Source: Centropus unirufus
Lineage: Eukaryota > Chordata > Aves > Cuculiformes > Centropidae
Direction: 5' to 3'
Assembly (NCBI GenBank): GCA_013397695.1
Contig: VYZI01000346.1
Location: 443,187-507,186 of the forward strand
DNA: 64,000 nt
Each line of letters starts with the position of its first letter. Positions within the stretch are counted from its first letter, which is position 1. Made by a program: the position numbers and the translations under genes. The notes below the pieces were generated by a model that worked only from the letters and a program-made list of their open reading frames with translations, was not told where the DNA came from and ran no database searches. This document shows, piece after piece, positions 48,450 through 61,000 of this stretch.

Positions 48450-50518
48450 ATATCAAGTTTATACCGAGTATGGCATATATGGGATGGAATAATCTGTTGG
48501 TCAGTTTGGGGTCATCTGTCCTGTCTGCCACTTCCTGCAGGTGCAACCCTTTTTCGTTGTTGACTTTCTTTGAGTTACTATATTCCAGCAGCTTGAGGAT
48601 GGCTTTGGTAACATAGAGATAACTTTCAGAAAATGAAGTTACTTAGGTGAGACATAGATGAAGTTAGTTAATCTTCCTTGAAATGGTCTAATGGCCTTTG
48701 AAATGTAAACTTTTAACACCTACATTGTTTCATCAGAACAAATTGAATACTAGAATTACACATTTTGAAAAATACCTTCTTTTGGTTTGAATCTATTCAG
48801 ACCCTGAAGTTCTAGAAGTAACAACAAATATCACCAGTTTACTTTTTTATACAGTTAATGATTTTTATAGATTTGCTATGTTGATTCTTGAGTTATCCTT
48901 TCTACTAATCTGTTTATCTGCTCATAGTTACTGAAGGCCATTCTGTCTGCTAATTTTTGTAAACCTTTTCAGTATCATTTCTGTTTCTATCATATCGTTT
49001 TGAATTGGTTGAATAAAAATAGATTAAGACATTGTGTCAGGACTTTGATTACTTCATAGCCATGGCATAATGGTAATGATTTCTGCTGGGTTTTTGTGGG
49101 TTTTTTTGGGGGGGCTATTCTTGAGGTTGTGGCAGTTTATTGCTTTTTTTCCCAATATTTTCCTTGCTTTTTGCTATATTGGGAATAGCCTATTCTGCTT
49201 AATATCATGTGGGTTCTTCTTACTCATGCTGTGATATGTAGAGACTTTTCTGAAGGCAGTCCCATGCTTTTGCCAAGCCAAAGCAAAAGTTATATAAGAA
49301 GAATAATTTTGGAGAAGGTGGGTATGGATAGCATCTCAGAGGAAATATGATGGATTTACAGATTTAAGGATTGGAAATATAGATTAGTTTTGAGATGAAG
49401 TATAAAAGGCTTTAAAAAAAAAACTAGAAATGTTACATTGAGGAGAAACGGGAAAAGAAGTGAAAACTGAATAATAAGGTTTGGACACACTGAACCGTTT
49501 AATCTTAAAATCAATTCTGTATAGAATGAGGAGATTCTTCCACTTAGTGAATGGTATTTTGCCAAGTAGAACACGAATGAGGTGATTCTGCATTTTTTTT
49601 TAAGTGGTCCAATGTTTTTAGATGAAAGACTATATTACCTCTAGAGCACTTTTATAATTTTTATAGATTTAATAATAACACTTATCAAAATGGGGCTGAT
49701 AATTTTAATGCATAAGAAAAAAATTTCTAAAAATTACATATCTAAAGGTATGTCAGATTTTTGAATGTTTGAGTATAGCAGTGCCACATAGAGTCTACTT
49801 GAAATCTCCCTGTTTTCTACTTCTTATGTGTTTGTTGATTGTCTGTTTTAGCAAGTACAATGGAATGGTAAAGAGAAGTTGTATTGTCTTGCGATTTTAA
49901 AGCAGGAAATAAAATTTTAGTTTATTTTTGGATGGGCATTTCAGAGGCCACTATAAATTTAATAGTAAGGTGTACAGTGGATTGTTTGTTTAGAAATGTC
50001 TGCTTATACTTTTTGCAGGGCTTGCAAGTTGCTTAATTGAAATTACAGCTGGTACTAGGTCAATCTGCTTGGAAACAGTAGACTATTGCTAGAATGGCTG
50101 TAACTCTTCTGTTGCAGGGTGGGAGTCAAGATAAGAATAGAGGAGAGAGTTCATAAAAGTGAAAATAAAAGGAGATGGATTTATAATTGAATAAAAGCTC
50201 TTGGTTGATAGTAAAGGAGGCGATTAAGGGTACCAAAGAATTATTTTTAACTATTGAAATGGCACATTCATTGGTAAATATTTATGTCCTGAAGAACAGC
50301 TATATTTTAGAAAAATTTAAACTACAAATTAAAGGCATAAGCTTTATGTCATCCATTCTTGAGTTCAGCATATGTTTTGTGGGAAGTTAAAAGCTTTTTT
50401 CTTTTTCTCCTTGACATTATCTATTATCGTTCCTAAGTGTTATTGACAATACATTTAGCTTATATGCAATCCAATACATTTTTATATATCAGACTTATAA
50501 TTTTAGATTTTTTTTTTA
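48450..50518. other. Intron 1 distal end, nothing recognised
   Basis: AT-rich intron leading to the acceptor of the first coding exon. Contains small T- and A-runs only. Confidence 0.5.
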
Positions 50519-50530
50519 TTCTTTTCACAG

Positions 50531-50746
50531 AATCTAAATGAAGAATGATGTAATATTAATGACTTCTGTGTATGGCCCCACAAGAATCTTCTCTAACGAG
50601 TTGCAGTAAGATAAGAATAATTTTTCTCCGGTACAATGTGATGAAGCAGAGGAACTGAAATTGTCCTCATTTGACCAGGCTAAGGGCTTAAAATGTTTGT
50701 TGTTTTGTGAGCAGAAGCAGTTCTGGAGTGAACTGAATTTCTGAAA
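50531..50746 (+). other. FUT8: FUT8 5' UTR in the ATG exon, with short upstream ORFs
   Basis: The exon probably starts at 50531, after a polypyrimidine tract and CACAG (TTTTTTTTATTCTTTTCACAG). The 216-nt leader contains a 23-codon upstream ORF (ATG 50538 to TAA 50607-50609). It also has two minimal ATGs at 50545 and 50548 that stop almost immediately, and short ORFs around 50635-50655 and 50694-50710. The FUT8 ATG at 50747 has A at -3 and C at +4, an adequate context. Upstream ORFs ahead of the main start commonly lower translation. The exon start is inferred from splice-site quality only. Confidence 0.65.
50538..50609 (+). CDS. Upstream ORF of 23 codons in the FUT8 leader
   Basis: Begins seven nt into the exon and ends 137 nt before the FUT8 ATG, so it does not overlap the main frame. 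Its start context (CTAAATGA) has T at -3, weak by Kozak criteria, so leaky scanning is expected. A second in-frame ATG lies at codon 8. The peptide has no recognisable motif. It is a regulatory candidate, not a proposed functional protein. Confidence 0.4.
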   Translation: MKNDVILMTSVYGPTRIFSNELQ

Positions 50747-50949
50747 ATGCGGCCATGGACTGGTTCATGGCGTTGGATTATGCTCATCCTCTTTGCTTGG
50801 GGAACTTTATTGTTTTATATTGGTGGACACCTGGTACGAGACAGCGAGCACCCAGATCACTCTAGTCGTGAATTATCCAAGATACTTGCTAAACTTGAAC
50901 GTTTAAAGCAGCAAAATGAAGATTTAAGGCGGATGGCAGAATCTCTCAG
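50747..50949 (+). CDS. FUT8: FUT8 coding exon 1: cytosolic tail, membrane anchor, start of stem (residues 1-67 and part of 68)
   Basis: The ATG at 50747 opens MRPWTGSWR, a short basic/aromatic cytosolic tail. A hydrophobic helix follows at about residues 10-30 (starting WIMLILFAWG), serving as the signal-anchor of a Golgi type II membrane protein. Residues 31-67 begin the lumenal stem, with the heptad-like LSKILAKLERLKQQNEDLRR that nucleates the coiled coil. The sequence is essentially that of vertebrate FUT8, with small changes such as Ser-Glu after VRD, where the mammalian protein has Asn-Asp. The donor CAG|GTAAGA at 50949/50950 is near-perfect and splits codon 68 (Arg) after two bases. The in-frame stop just beyond (TAA in GTAAGA) confirms the exon must end here. 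Confidence 0.97.
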
Positions 50950-53900
50950 GTAAGATCTAGAAGTAATTAGAACCATTTTGAAAACGGTTTAAAGATGAAA
51001 TATCAGAAATTAAGTTGAAAGGGTTGTTTAAGGTCTTCTTTTTGTAAAATCATATTTAACATTTAGAAATATCATTAAGTATTTTAATCAGTGCTATACC
51101 TAAAATATCTTGCAAAAACCTTTTAACAAATAATATGCATTTAGGGTTTTTTCATATTGTCATTATTTACCAGTCATAATTTAATGGTGTCCAAGTGTTA
51201 CTGTCACAATAACAGAGTTCTGTAGGGGGTTAACACCTCAATGCCAATTTCAAACAGGTCTAATTTTTATGGCATTCAAACCAATTAGAACAGCTTAATG
51301 ACTTTTTCTATGCTTCAGTATGCAGTAACTGGAAGAGCTCATTTTAAAAGGGCTGAAAACGTTTAGTTTGTTGAAGATAAATGTGGATTTGCTGAAGGTG
51401 AACTGCATAGATTGCTGCATTGTATGGATTCTTTTAACTAAGTTTTTTTCTGTGCCTTGCTGCTAAGCTTGTAGCAATATTTGTAACATAGTAGGATCAT
51501 CTCCCTTTTTGAAATTATTTGTTACCTTATAAAAGGGTACAATTAACAATTTAAAGTGGTTTTTTTTCACCTTTTCAAACAGACAGCTCTTAACATAGAC
51601 TTCTGGTATCTCTTTCCCAAGAACTTGGAAGGGAGAGCTTCTTAGCCAGGATGTGTGCCAGACTCAGATTGGATCCAAATATGTGGACTTCACCATGTGC
51701 AACTTAAGTTTCGATGGATTCTTGGGACAAGTGCACAGACTTTATATAGCGTAGGAAGATTTTACAGAATGGGAGAGTGACTTTTATTTAAAAAATCTCT
51801 ATGTAAGCTGAATTAACTTAGTGTCTTCTTCACAACTCCATAGTTGGAACTACCAGGTCGTGTGTATCAGTGGTCTGGCCAGCATCACCTGTGCAGAATT
51901 TGGGGAACATGGGGCACTGGCAGTTGATTGTTCATCATGTCTTTTGGGTGATTCTTGCTTGGCAATAAGAAAGTGATTCTAGACTTGCCTTTTAACACCC
52001 TTTATGATTAATTGCCTTTTTAGATCTTCTGCCTTGCTATTTTGCTTCATACATCTCAGGAAAAATTACAGAATTGTACTTTGTTTTCCTTATTGGGGTG
52101 TTTTTTGGTTCTAGTCTTGTTCTTGCTACCTCATCTTTAAGTCAATTTGTTTCTTCTCCATTTTGTAATGAAATCACACACATGGACTGTAGCAGTGAAG
52201 TGAATGCCTTTCCTCCTAACCCCATTCTGATGTTTCGTCTGGTGTGCTCTCTCTCTTTCATGCATAGTCAGTGCTATATGATGCCTTACTGAATGTTCTT
52301 TCCACTTCACTCTGTTCCTGGTTTCTGGAATGCACTGTAAATATGTTTGCATGCTAATTGAAGCTTCTTAGCTTAGAACAAGCAGTTGTCTTAATTTTGA
52401 ACATGTTAGCCCTGAAGTTCCACCTTGGCATTCATATATTGTTGCCCAGAAGTGGAGAAATGGTACTGACCCAGGTGCCCTCTATGCTAAGCATAATCTT
52501 CACCTTGAGTCATATGGTCAGGAATGGCTGTGGGGGTTGTAGTTTTCTAAGCTCAACTTCTTACTATAGGGTCACAACTGCACTGGCAAAAGATTTGATG
52601 TATTTTTGTTGACAAAGGGGGGATGTACTGCAGAGTATGCTGCTATGAAGAAACTTGTGCAAGATATTGTGTTTGGATAAATAAAATATCTTTAAATTCC
52701 TGTTACATTAGACGCTAATAGTCAACCTTAGGGTTTCTTGTCTCAGAGAGGGAAATATTAGGCTTTGAATGTAAAGCTTACTGCCCTACACACCTTCAGC
52801 CTCCCATGTTTTACTGACTTGTATAAATGATAATGTGATGTATTGCACAGTCATTGAAATATAACCAGTTCAAATTATGCAGTGACTAGAGGACAGTAAA
52901 TGTTCTTGATTTTACTGATGACAGGGTACTCTTCCTTCAGGAAGGAGGCAGTAGATAGAGGAGATGCACAGATACAGGCTAAGCTATGTTTTTAGCAGTG
53001 GTGATTTTTCTAAACCTTTCTCTGTTTCCCTAACATGTTTATATTCATAGAAGTATTACATCTTCAGTGGCCAAGTTTTAAATATTACCTTACACTGTTA
53101 ATAATTTTCTATGATTTATGGAAATAAAAATATTAGGTTCTGATCTAATCAGGTTAGAACAGAATATTGCAACATTCCTTCTCTGCGATTCAGTTAATTG
53201 CTGCAGGTTTCCAGAATTAGATGGGGTGATCCTAAACTATCTTACATGGACTCTGGTCAGCTTCAGTAGTTTGTTTTGGCCAGGAATGAGCCAGCATGTG
53301 ACTGGAAGATATTCAGGCATAATGTTTTGCTGGAAGTGATATGAGATTGGTCATATACTAGACTTTGAGGGGAGAGATGTATCACAATTAGAGCCTTATT
53401 ATTATTTTTATTGAGCAAATCCCATGATACTGTTTTTATAAAAACTTCACAAAAAGGTTTGGGAAATATCCTGGTCAACCTGCATCATTAAAATATTAAA
53501 TTATAAATGTGATATAGAATTTCAATATATCATATCTTTGTTTGCTAGATAGAACAAATGGTGTTAAAAATAACTTCTGGCTTGAAAATTGTCGTATTTG
53601 CAGTTTTATATGAATATGGCTATTTAAAATGCGGCCAACAGTTCATAGCTTCAGTTTCTGTCCTGGAAGAGATCACTGCTGCTATGAACATACATTAAAG
53701 AAAAGTAAATGTTAACTTCAGAAATTGAATTAAAATTAGAAAGAAAAGATTACTTTTGCTCCAGTTAACATCTTAAAGTGAAGACATAATTTAGGCCTTA
53801 CTGATCAAAGGCAGAAAGGATGGAACTATTATTTGAATATGATTTAACTGCTAGATGTTTTGCTTTTGTACTGAAAACTCGAATTACTGATAATGTCTGT

Positions 53901-56900
53901 GGAATCTAAGTGCTTAAGATGACAGTCTACATCAGTGTAGCTCATAAAGGTAAACTATATTGCCAAATTGGATTTTGTTACCCTGACGTAAAACTTGGTT
54001 TTGCTGCCCTTGTGCAGTTTAAATCTAGAGAGCTAGAGGGTCTTTTTATTCCAGTAACAGCAACAAAAAAAGCACAATTTTTTTGGTGAAGTTATAGATG
54101 ATAGCACATAAAAGGCTAAGATTATGCATGAATTAAGCATATTTCAATAGAAACTCTAACTTCAGGTACTCTTGGGAGGACTTTAAACAAGACAAGAGTG
54201 CTTACCTGGAAAATTCTAACAATAAACATACAATTGATTAATGACACTAGTTAAAGTATTTTGACATAACTAGATAAAACTTCTGGATGTTAAAAAGCTC
54301 TAAGTTAACAGAATTTATCTTGGTGGGCGAAGAGGCTTTGCAAATGGTAGAAAATGAATGTAACATCCTACTGTGTCAGTAGCAGCTAGCTAGGGCAGGG
54401 AGGAAGGGACCGAAAGTGGGTATGGTTACAATAATTCAGTGGCTTAATAAAAGGATAAGTTGTAGCAATTTCCATTGTGAAGTTGAAAAACTGGTATTTC
54501 TTCTTTAATTACATTGTGACCTTAGGTACATGGTAAAATACATTTACTACAATGCCTTTCAATTGACTAAAAGTAATTCCCTTTACAATGTGTTCCTCTG
54601 ACTTCCTCGTTGCCTGATAAAAGTGTCATTCCTCTGGGATGGTTGAAAATAGGAATGGGGCTATGCTTTGTTTCATCCAGCCATCCATGAATACCAGAAA
54701 TGATCTTTCCATGCAAAATCAACATTCAAAAGCTGAGAAATGTGCCTGTGACAAAGCTTTGTCAGGTCTTGCTTAGCCCTTTTTTGTTGTATGATGCATA
54801 AATCATATTTGATCATGTAATTTTTCCCTTGGTTGCTTCTTTTCACACAGGCTGTAGGAGGAGTAGAATTAAGGTTTTAGGGCATTAAGATATCAGATTG
54901 TTTGTTTCCCCGACATTTATATGTTTGATTTCCCAAACTTCATATTCTTTTGATTTTTTAAAAAATATTTTTTCTTTATTACCCACATTGGTCAAGAATA
55001 ATTCCCGTTTTCATAAGGATTTTTGGGGAGGTTATTTTGAAGTAATTTTTTTTAGAATGTACAGTTGCAGTAATGCAAGTTGGAACAGTTGCATCTTTCT
55101 GAAAATTGCCTGAAATAAAAATATTCCTTTAGGAACTGGGTACTCTTTTGTGATGCACTTCTGATGACTTGAAATGACTTCAGGCACCACTTAGTTTTTA
55201 CAGTGCATTTGAAAAAGCCTTCGATGAGAAATTACTGTAGTTTTTCTTTTGTCGATACTATTCTTTGTTACAACCTTACTTGTGGGCTCTAAAGAGGCAC
55301 AGATGTATCTTAGTGATGCGGAAGATAAATAGAATTAAAGCTGTTTTGTATTGCCTGAGTTTTAGAAATTATGTGCATGAATATTGTGATATAATGAGAT
55401 TTTGAGACTTGCCATAGTCCTTCCATGTTAATAAACAATATTATGTGAGCAAATCAGGCTGATTTGAGAATCACTATTCCATCTGCAGGACAATTGGAAG
55501 AGCCCTTTCAAGAACACTTATCACAGATGTCACCAATCTTGTAGCAAAATGGGACATCTTTACTATGATATGTGTAGTTATTTAAGAGGAACCCATTAAG
55601 GAGTAATAATCAAATCAAAGTCTTATATAATGTTGTTTCATTGTTTGCACATGATGTAGTTTTACGTGAAAGTTTTATTTAGTAGTAGGTTATGGGATGC
55701 CTCCTAAAGGCTGACACTTGCATCTAGATGATGATAAGCTTTTGGGAGGAGGAGAGCTTAAAATCACTACTTTTGTAATGTATGACATTCTTAAATGGAG
55801 ACTGGAAAATTTGTGTGTATGACTTTATCTGTGTCCTAGACTTCCTTTTTTGGAATACATTAGTGGTTTATATTGTGCTTCTTTGTGTCTTCCTGGGTGA
55901 TAGGTTTTTTCTTTTATTGTGTATTAGTGGTACCCTCCATTGTTTTTCACAAATTCTACCTTTAGGGAATGTGGCTTATATATTTGTTGTAGAAAGAGGT
56001 TAAAAAATGGATTGTTCATACAGAGGAAGTATATTTAGGGCATGGAACATGTTTAAGGTTGGAATATTTTCCTCAATTTTGTCATGCTTCTTTGGTAAGT
56101 GCATAAAAAAGGCAGGTATACAAGTAGTTATTGATAATTCCTTTTCATTGACCATAGTAGCTTTAAAATACAAATAAGTATTTTGCAGTAATTTAGTTAT
56201 ACCTAATTTGTTTTCAGGAGCTTTAAGAGTGCAGAATTTTTTTACTGTATTTCTGTGAGGCTATCTACCTTCCTCTTTCAATTTCCCACTCCCCGCCCTG
56301 CCAAAAAAGGGGGCTTAAACGCTCTGCTTTGCATGATATACCCTTGTGATGCTTACAGTAGGTATTTATTCCCTACCATGAAAATAGACGTTCCATCAGT
56401 TCCTAAAATTTTATAGGCATTTAGTTATCCAGATCTGAAATACATTAAAGTTAATGACATCTTGGTAGGTTCTTTAAAAAGCTGTAATTTCTGGTTTAGG
56501 GTGAAGATACTTCCTCTTACCACTATTTTCTATGCTAGAGGTATCTTTCTTCTGGCAAGCAGTCTTTCTCTACAGTACCTTGAAACTCTGTGTATGTGTG
56601 TGGGGAGAGAAGATTCCTTTCTTTTTATGCTCATGTTCCGTTACAAATGATGAATCCCCTTCATGTTCTGCAAGAATTCTTTATTCTTTACAGGTCTCAA
56701 GACTTTTCAATGCACATCTACTTCCTCTTCTGCATTTCAGGGTCCACTCTTACAAAAATCTTATAAAAGTTGTAGTAGTTTATAACCCTTGGATCCACTA
56801 GAATTGTGATTTCTCTACAGATGAATGGGTGTTTTATTTTTCCTGTATTAATTTCTAATTTGTGGGGAAAATAGGTAGTAGCCCTAATTTCTACATGTTA

Positions 56901-57660
56901 ATAATTTCAGTTTCTTAATACATAGATTCAAGTTGAGATGATGAGCAAACGTCAATAATGCCCTCAATGATGATTTATGGCTCGTCGATTTCAAGATACA
57001 TATTTCCCTTCTCCTGTACTCACGTACCAGAGATTTCACAAATTAACATTACAGTATCTAGCACTGTTCTAGCTGACCTGCAATTTAGCACCCTAGACTT
57101 CTAATGAAATTTTTTATGATTGTACATTTAAGAAGCTAGGATCTTCTTCTGAGTCCAGAAAATACATTGAAATAATCTTCTACCAGTATGTAGGAAGACT
57201 TAACTTAAAAGTGAATTTCCAATGCTGGAGCTCTGATCCTTTAAGAATATATGGCCAGCAATCAGGAACAGAATGTATTTCCTGAGTAAATATGAAATGT
57301 AGCCAGAACTTGAGTCTTGTGAATGTGCATCTCTTGTTTAGGCTTTGCTTGTGTATCAGTCCAACAAATGCTCTGACTACTATTTTCTCAAGTAGAGCCT
57401 GGGATTGCTCAGCATAGTTTAACATAATATTGAATCTGTGTCTTGCTGAATTATGGTTTTTCTCCTATGGGGTTGAGGTTTAATAAGTCTTTATGTTAAA
57501 ATATCTAATTTCTTATGGTTTTAAGACAGCACCAAAAAGCCTTGTAAGCAGGAAAGTATGGGACAAAAGTTAGAGGACAGCTCAATTGTTAAGGCAGATA
57601 ATTTATGAAATAACAGTTACAGTTATAAATCACATAATTTCTTAATTTTCTATATCCTAG
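50950..57660 (+). other. FUT8: FUT8 intron between coding exons 1 and 2 (6.7 kb)
   Basis: GTAAGA donor and TTTTCTATATCCTAG acceptor. AT-rich with no identified transposon, exon or RNA gene. The longest open frames (under 90 codons) show no motif. Confidence 0.85.
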
Positions 57661-57776
57661 GATACCAGATGGTCCCATTGATCAGGGAGCAGCTGCAGGA
57701 AAGGTACATGCTTTAGAGGAGCAACTTTTAAAGGCCAAAGAACAGATAGAAAACTATAAGAAGCGGACAGAAGATG
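57661..57776 (+). CDS. FUT8: FUT8 coding exon 2: coiled-coil stem (residues 68 in part, 69-106, 107 in part)
   Basis: The first base completes Arg68; the exon then reads IPDGPIDQGAAAG and LEEQLLKAKEQIENYKK, the helical stem that mediates dimer formation in the FUT8 fold. The 3' end is chosen at GATG|GTTGGT (57776/57777). This leaves the reading frame in phase 1, so Gly107 is completed by the next exon, matching the mammalian length. A second GT four nt downstream (57781, GTAGAT) is closer to the donor consensus but would shift the frame and hit a stop in exon 3. Differences from mammals cluster here (for example Asp71 and the AAAG segment), as expected for a flexible stem. Confidence 0.9.
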
Positions 57777-57924
57777 GTTGGTAGATAATTTTTATTTTAC
57801 TTCTAAACCACGTTTCGATATTCCATATGACAGATGTGTTGGTTTCTTAATAAATGATTCAGCTGGTGATGCTTTAATGTGCCTTTTTTTTTTCATTTAG
57901 TTTTTCTTTTTTAAATAATAGGAG
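57777..57924 (+). other. FUT8: Short FUT8 intron (about 148 nt) with tandem donor and tandem acceptor
   Basis: The intron starts with the non-ideal GTTGGT and ends with the motif TAGGAG. The acceptor AG can be the inner one (57923-57924), giving the mammalian-length protein, or the outer one (57920-57921), adding one Gly. A further AG after a strong T-tract at 57899-57900 (TTTCATTTAG) would bring in-frame stops and is unlikely to be used. Confidence 0.75.
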
Positions 57925-58087
57925 GCCTTGGAAAAGACCATGAAATATTGAGGAGGAGGATTGAAAATGGAGCTAAGGAACTTTGGTTTTTCCTCCAGAG
58001 TGAATTGAAGAAGTTAAAAAATCTAGAAGGAAGTGAACTGCAAAGACACATTGATGAGTTTCTGTCTGATTTGGGTCATCAGGAAAG
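57925..58087 (+). CDS. FUT8: FUT8 coding exon 3: helical N-terminal domain (residues 107 in part, 108-160, 161 in part)
   Basis: Encodes LGKDHEILRRRIENGAKELW, then FFLQSELKKLKNLEGSELQR and HIDEFLSDLGHQE, one of the most conserved parts of the FUT8 stem-helical region. The donor AAAG|GTACTA at 58087/58088 splits Arg161 after two bases. The exon start could instead be 57922 if the TAG acceptor is used, adding Gly between 107 and 108; the inner site is given because it preserves the vertebrate length. Compared with mammals, Ser, Ile and Gln replacements are seen at scattered surface positions (EGSE, RHID, LGHQ). Confidence 0.93.
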
Positions 58088-61000
58088 GTACTAGTATTTG
58101 GTGGCTTTGAATATATGTTATAAGGATTATGGCTTGATTTAAGTAAACTACTGATATACTGTATAAAAATATAGGATAAATTACTGGTATACAGGCTAAA
58201 ATATTATGCCTAAAGCATGAACATAAATTTTTTACTTGCACTGTATGTGTGCATGTGACAAAATATATATCTAGCTTAGATATTTAAATTATATATATGC
58301 ATTTTAGTATAATCCTTTAACTTTATATGTATTGAATTTATCTGGCTTCTGGATGCCAGCTGTATGTGTTTGTATATGTGCATATCTATACATATAACAA
58401 AACCATTAAAAAAACTTAAAAATATTTATTTTGGGTATCTGATTATGCCTTTCCTAAATGCTACAATGTAAGTTATATTGATCATTGGGATGTATAATTG
58501 GAATTGCTTTAAAATTGGGTAATGTCTTAATTTCAGGACTCATTGTCATTCTGAAAAGTCAATTCTTTTTGTAATTGGAATGTAACAGACTATTTCAACT
58601 AGAATTGACCTTTAATTACATTGTCATTATTATGTTATTCAAAGATGTGTTGAAATCACATTTGCAGTTGTTGTTGACCCTCTGGGCTCCCCACGGTGAA
58701 GTACTCTTTTTATTATTCATGATGAAGAAAATTAATCCAGGAAGTGTTAAAGATTCAGTAAAATCGGTCTGTAAACCTACTATATTTTTAACTCTATATG
58801 TTCCCAGTAGAATTGTAATGGCAATTTGTTTCTCGTTAGTAAACAGTCATAAGAAAAGATGTGAATTATCTTAATACACCACCTTAAACAAGTATCCCTC
58901 TCCCCCCAAAAAGCTGAGATCTGCATGTGTGAACATCAGTAGTGAAGTGTGAGTCTTCAAGAACAACACTGTAGTAAAAGGGAACAATAGTAAGAATTTT
59001 CAATTATTTGGAGAAAATATAAACACTGTTTAAAAATAATATGAATTTTATTATTCATATGAGCAAATAATTTAGTCCATTAAATTTTATAATTTAATCT
59101 TCCACAATTCCAAAACCCCGTTTTGTCACAGATTGATGGAGTTCACAGTGAAAAGGGACCATTCAATTATTGAGAGTTATTATGTATATAGACTTGTCCA
59201 TTACATTTAATCCAGTTATTTCTCTGCTGAGTGCAATTATGTATGTTTGACTGAAAAAAAAGTAGTGCTTGACTGAAGCAGAATTTTCTAAAAGGATCGA
59301 GGTCTTCAGTGAAACAGTCAAATGAGAAAGGAGCTGCCAATTCCTGGGGCAGTTTGTTTCAATAGTTGCCTCCACTCAGAAATATTTTTTCTCCAGAGTA
59401 TTTGTTTCCTTTTAGGCTTCTTGGTCATTGATTCTTCATGTACCTTGTAAACTATCTGTGCCAAAACTGGAGCAAGTAGTCTAAATACTAGATTTACTGA
59501 TGTCCATCATCAGACCAAAATCACTTGTGTATGCATTACTGCCTTGTTAGTTCATATAGCCAGGATCACAGCAGGCAGTTGCCATGGTGGAGCACTGGAT
59601 AATGTTGTCTGTTTGATGCCAGAAGGTTTTTATGCCCCTGCCTCCCAGGGTGAATTTTCTTTTTTCTTTCCTTCCAGCGCCAATGACTATTAATTCATTA
59701 AGCCCAACTTGCACGTTTTTGTATTTCTGACAGCCTTATCTTCACAACTCTCTGTGCTTCGGGGTGAGATGATACCCATACTAGACATGTATACTCATTT
59801 GCATTGAATAATAAAACCCTGTCTTGTAGACCCCTGGAAGTTATAAGATGAATTCCCTGGTTGAAGTCTGAAATCGCTGTGGTACTACAAAAGTTTGTAG
59901 ATCATGAAAACAATCACAGCTGCTCTTCTATTTTTTCTTTTCATTACTTAAATATTTTTCTTGTTGAATAAAAAATCAAAATTGACACAGCGGTTATCAA
60001 AGGCAGAATGTCCTGGAGTCAGAATCTTATTAGTAGGTCTGTGTAGACCTTTCTGTGCGGTGAGGTTCCCAAAAATTGTTTAAGCTGAAACCAAACAGCC
60101 AGAAACTGGGTTTTACTAGAATAAAATACACAGTTTTCTTAGGATTTTGGTGGTTTGTTTGGGTTTTTTTTGTTGTTTTTTTTGTTTGTGTGGGTTTTTT
60201 TTTAAATATAGAAATTCCAAACGATTGCATAAGAGATAACAGCTTCAAAAATGTTCAGCCTGTGTTCTTGGTGTATTTACAACAGTGGCCTCAGGCAATA
60301 AAATTATGTAGGGTTGCAGAATGTTCTGCTTGGTTGCCTCTAGTCTAAAGGAAGTTCCTTCTTTCACCTTTGATGTCAGGCTATATGCTTCTTTCCCTTT
60401 AATCTTTCAGCCTTCCTGCATGAGTTGCAGGAAAACTCCCAGCTCCTTCTGTGTTCATCCTTTGGCTTGTGATGCTTTGCTGCCTGTTGGGTGTTATTGC
60501 CCATTAGGATGCACCGTAGCCCCCCAGGGAAGAAGCAGTTTCTTTTTCCCTCTGCACAGTCCATATGGTCCCTTCTAGGAGCAACATAGGTTTAGAATCA
60601 GCAAATCAGATGCTCTCATTCACTCTGAGAATCGCTGCTTTTGGGTGGCTTTCTTTTTGTTATGGATGAGGTTTTATTTTGTTGAAGTACCTGTGGAATT
60701 GCTGATTTTTGTTTTTTAAGGGATTTAACAATTTGTGATGATGAAGTCTTAAAAATTGTTGCCTGTGTCTCTTAGATAAATGGAACATTGCATGTGAAGC
60801 TGGTACTACTAATTTTATATATATACATAAATGTATGTCTTAGATATTAAAATATATATTATAACCTGATATTTAGAATAGAAAGAATCATGTAACTTTT
60901 AAGTACTTAAAGCAGCTTGTAATACCCTTCTCATGTGGGATAGCATTTAAAGGAATGGGTAGTGATCAAATGATCAGGTAGCTATTAAAGGAAAGGGACT

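Larger units (their letters stand above)
5516..50530 (+). other. FUT8: Intron 1 of FUT8 (about 45 kb)
   Basis: Runs from the donor GTAAGAG at 5516 to the acceptor TTCTTTTCACAG at 50519-50530. It is AT-rich with frequent T-runs, and most identifiable content is CR1-derived. No protein-coding gene is supported inside it; the many 60-130-codon open frames have no conserved domain, splice structure or start context. If FUT8 uses further leader exons here, this span is several introns. Confidence 0.6.

Noticed and set aside
57781..57786. GTAGAT as the main donor of FUT8 coding exon 2
   Set aside because: It looks stronger than GTTGGT but shifts the frame to a stop in exon 3 with either acceptor. 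It is kept only as an alternative-splicing finding.
57901..57924. Exon 3 starting at 57901 after TTTCATTTAG
   Set aside because: It would include in-frame TAA in the required phase; the downstream AGs give the conserved protein.
58575..58874. 99-codon frame in the intron between coding exons 3 and 4
   Set aside because: No motif, poor start context and no splice structure. Length is within chance for AT-rich DNA of this size.
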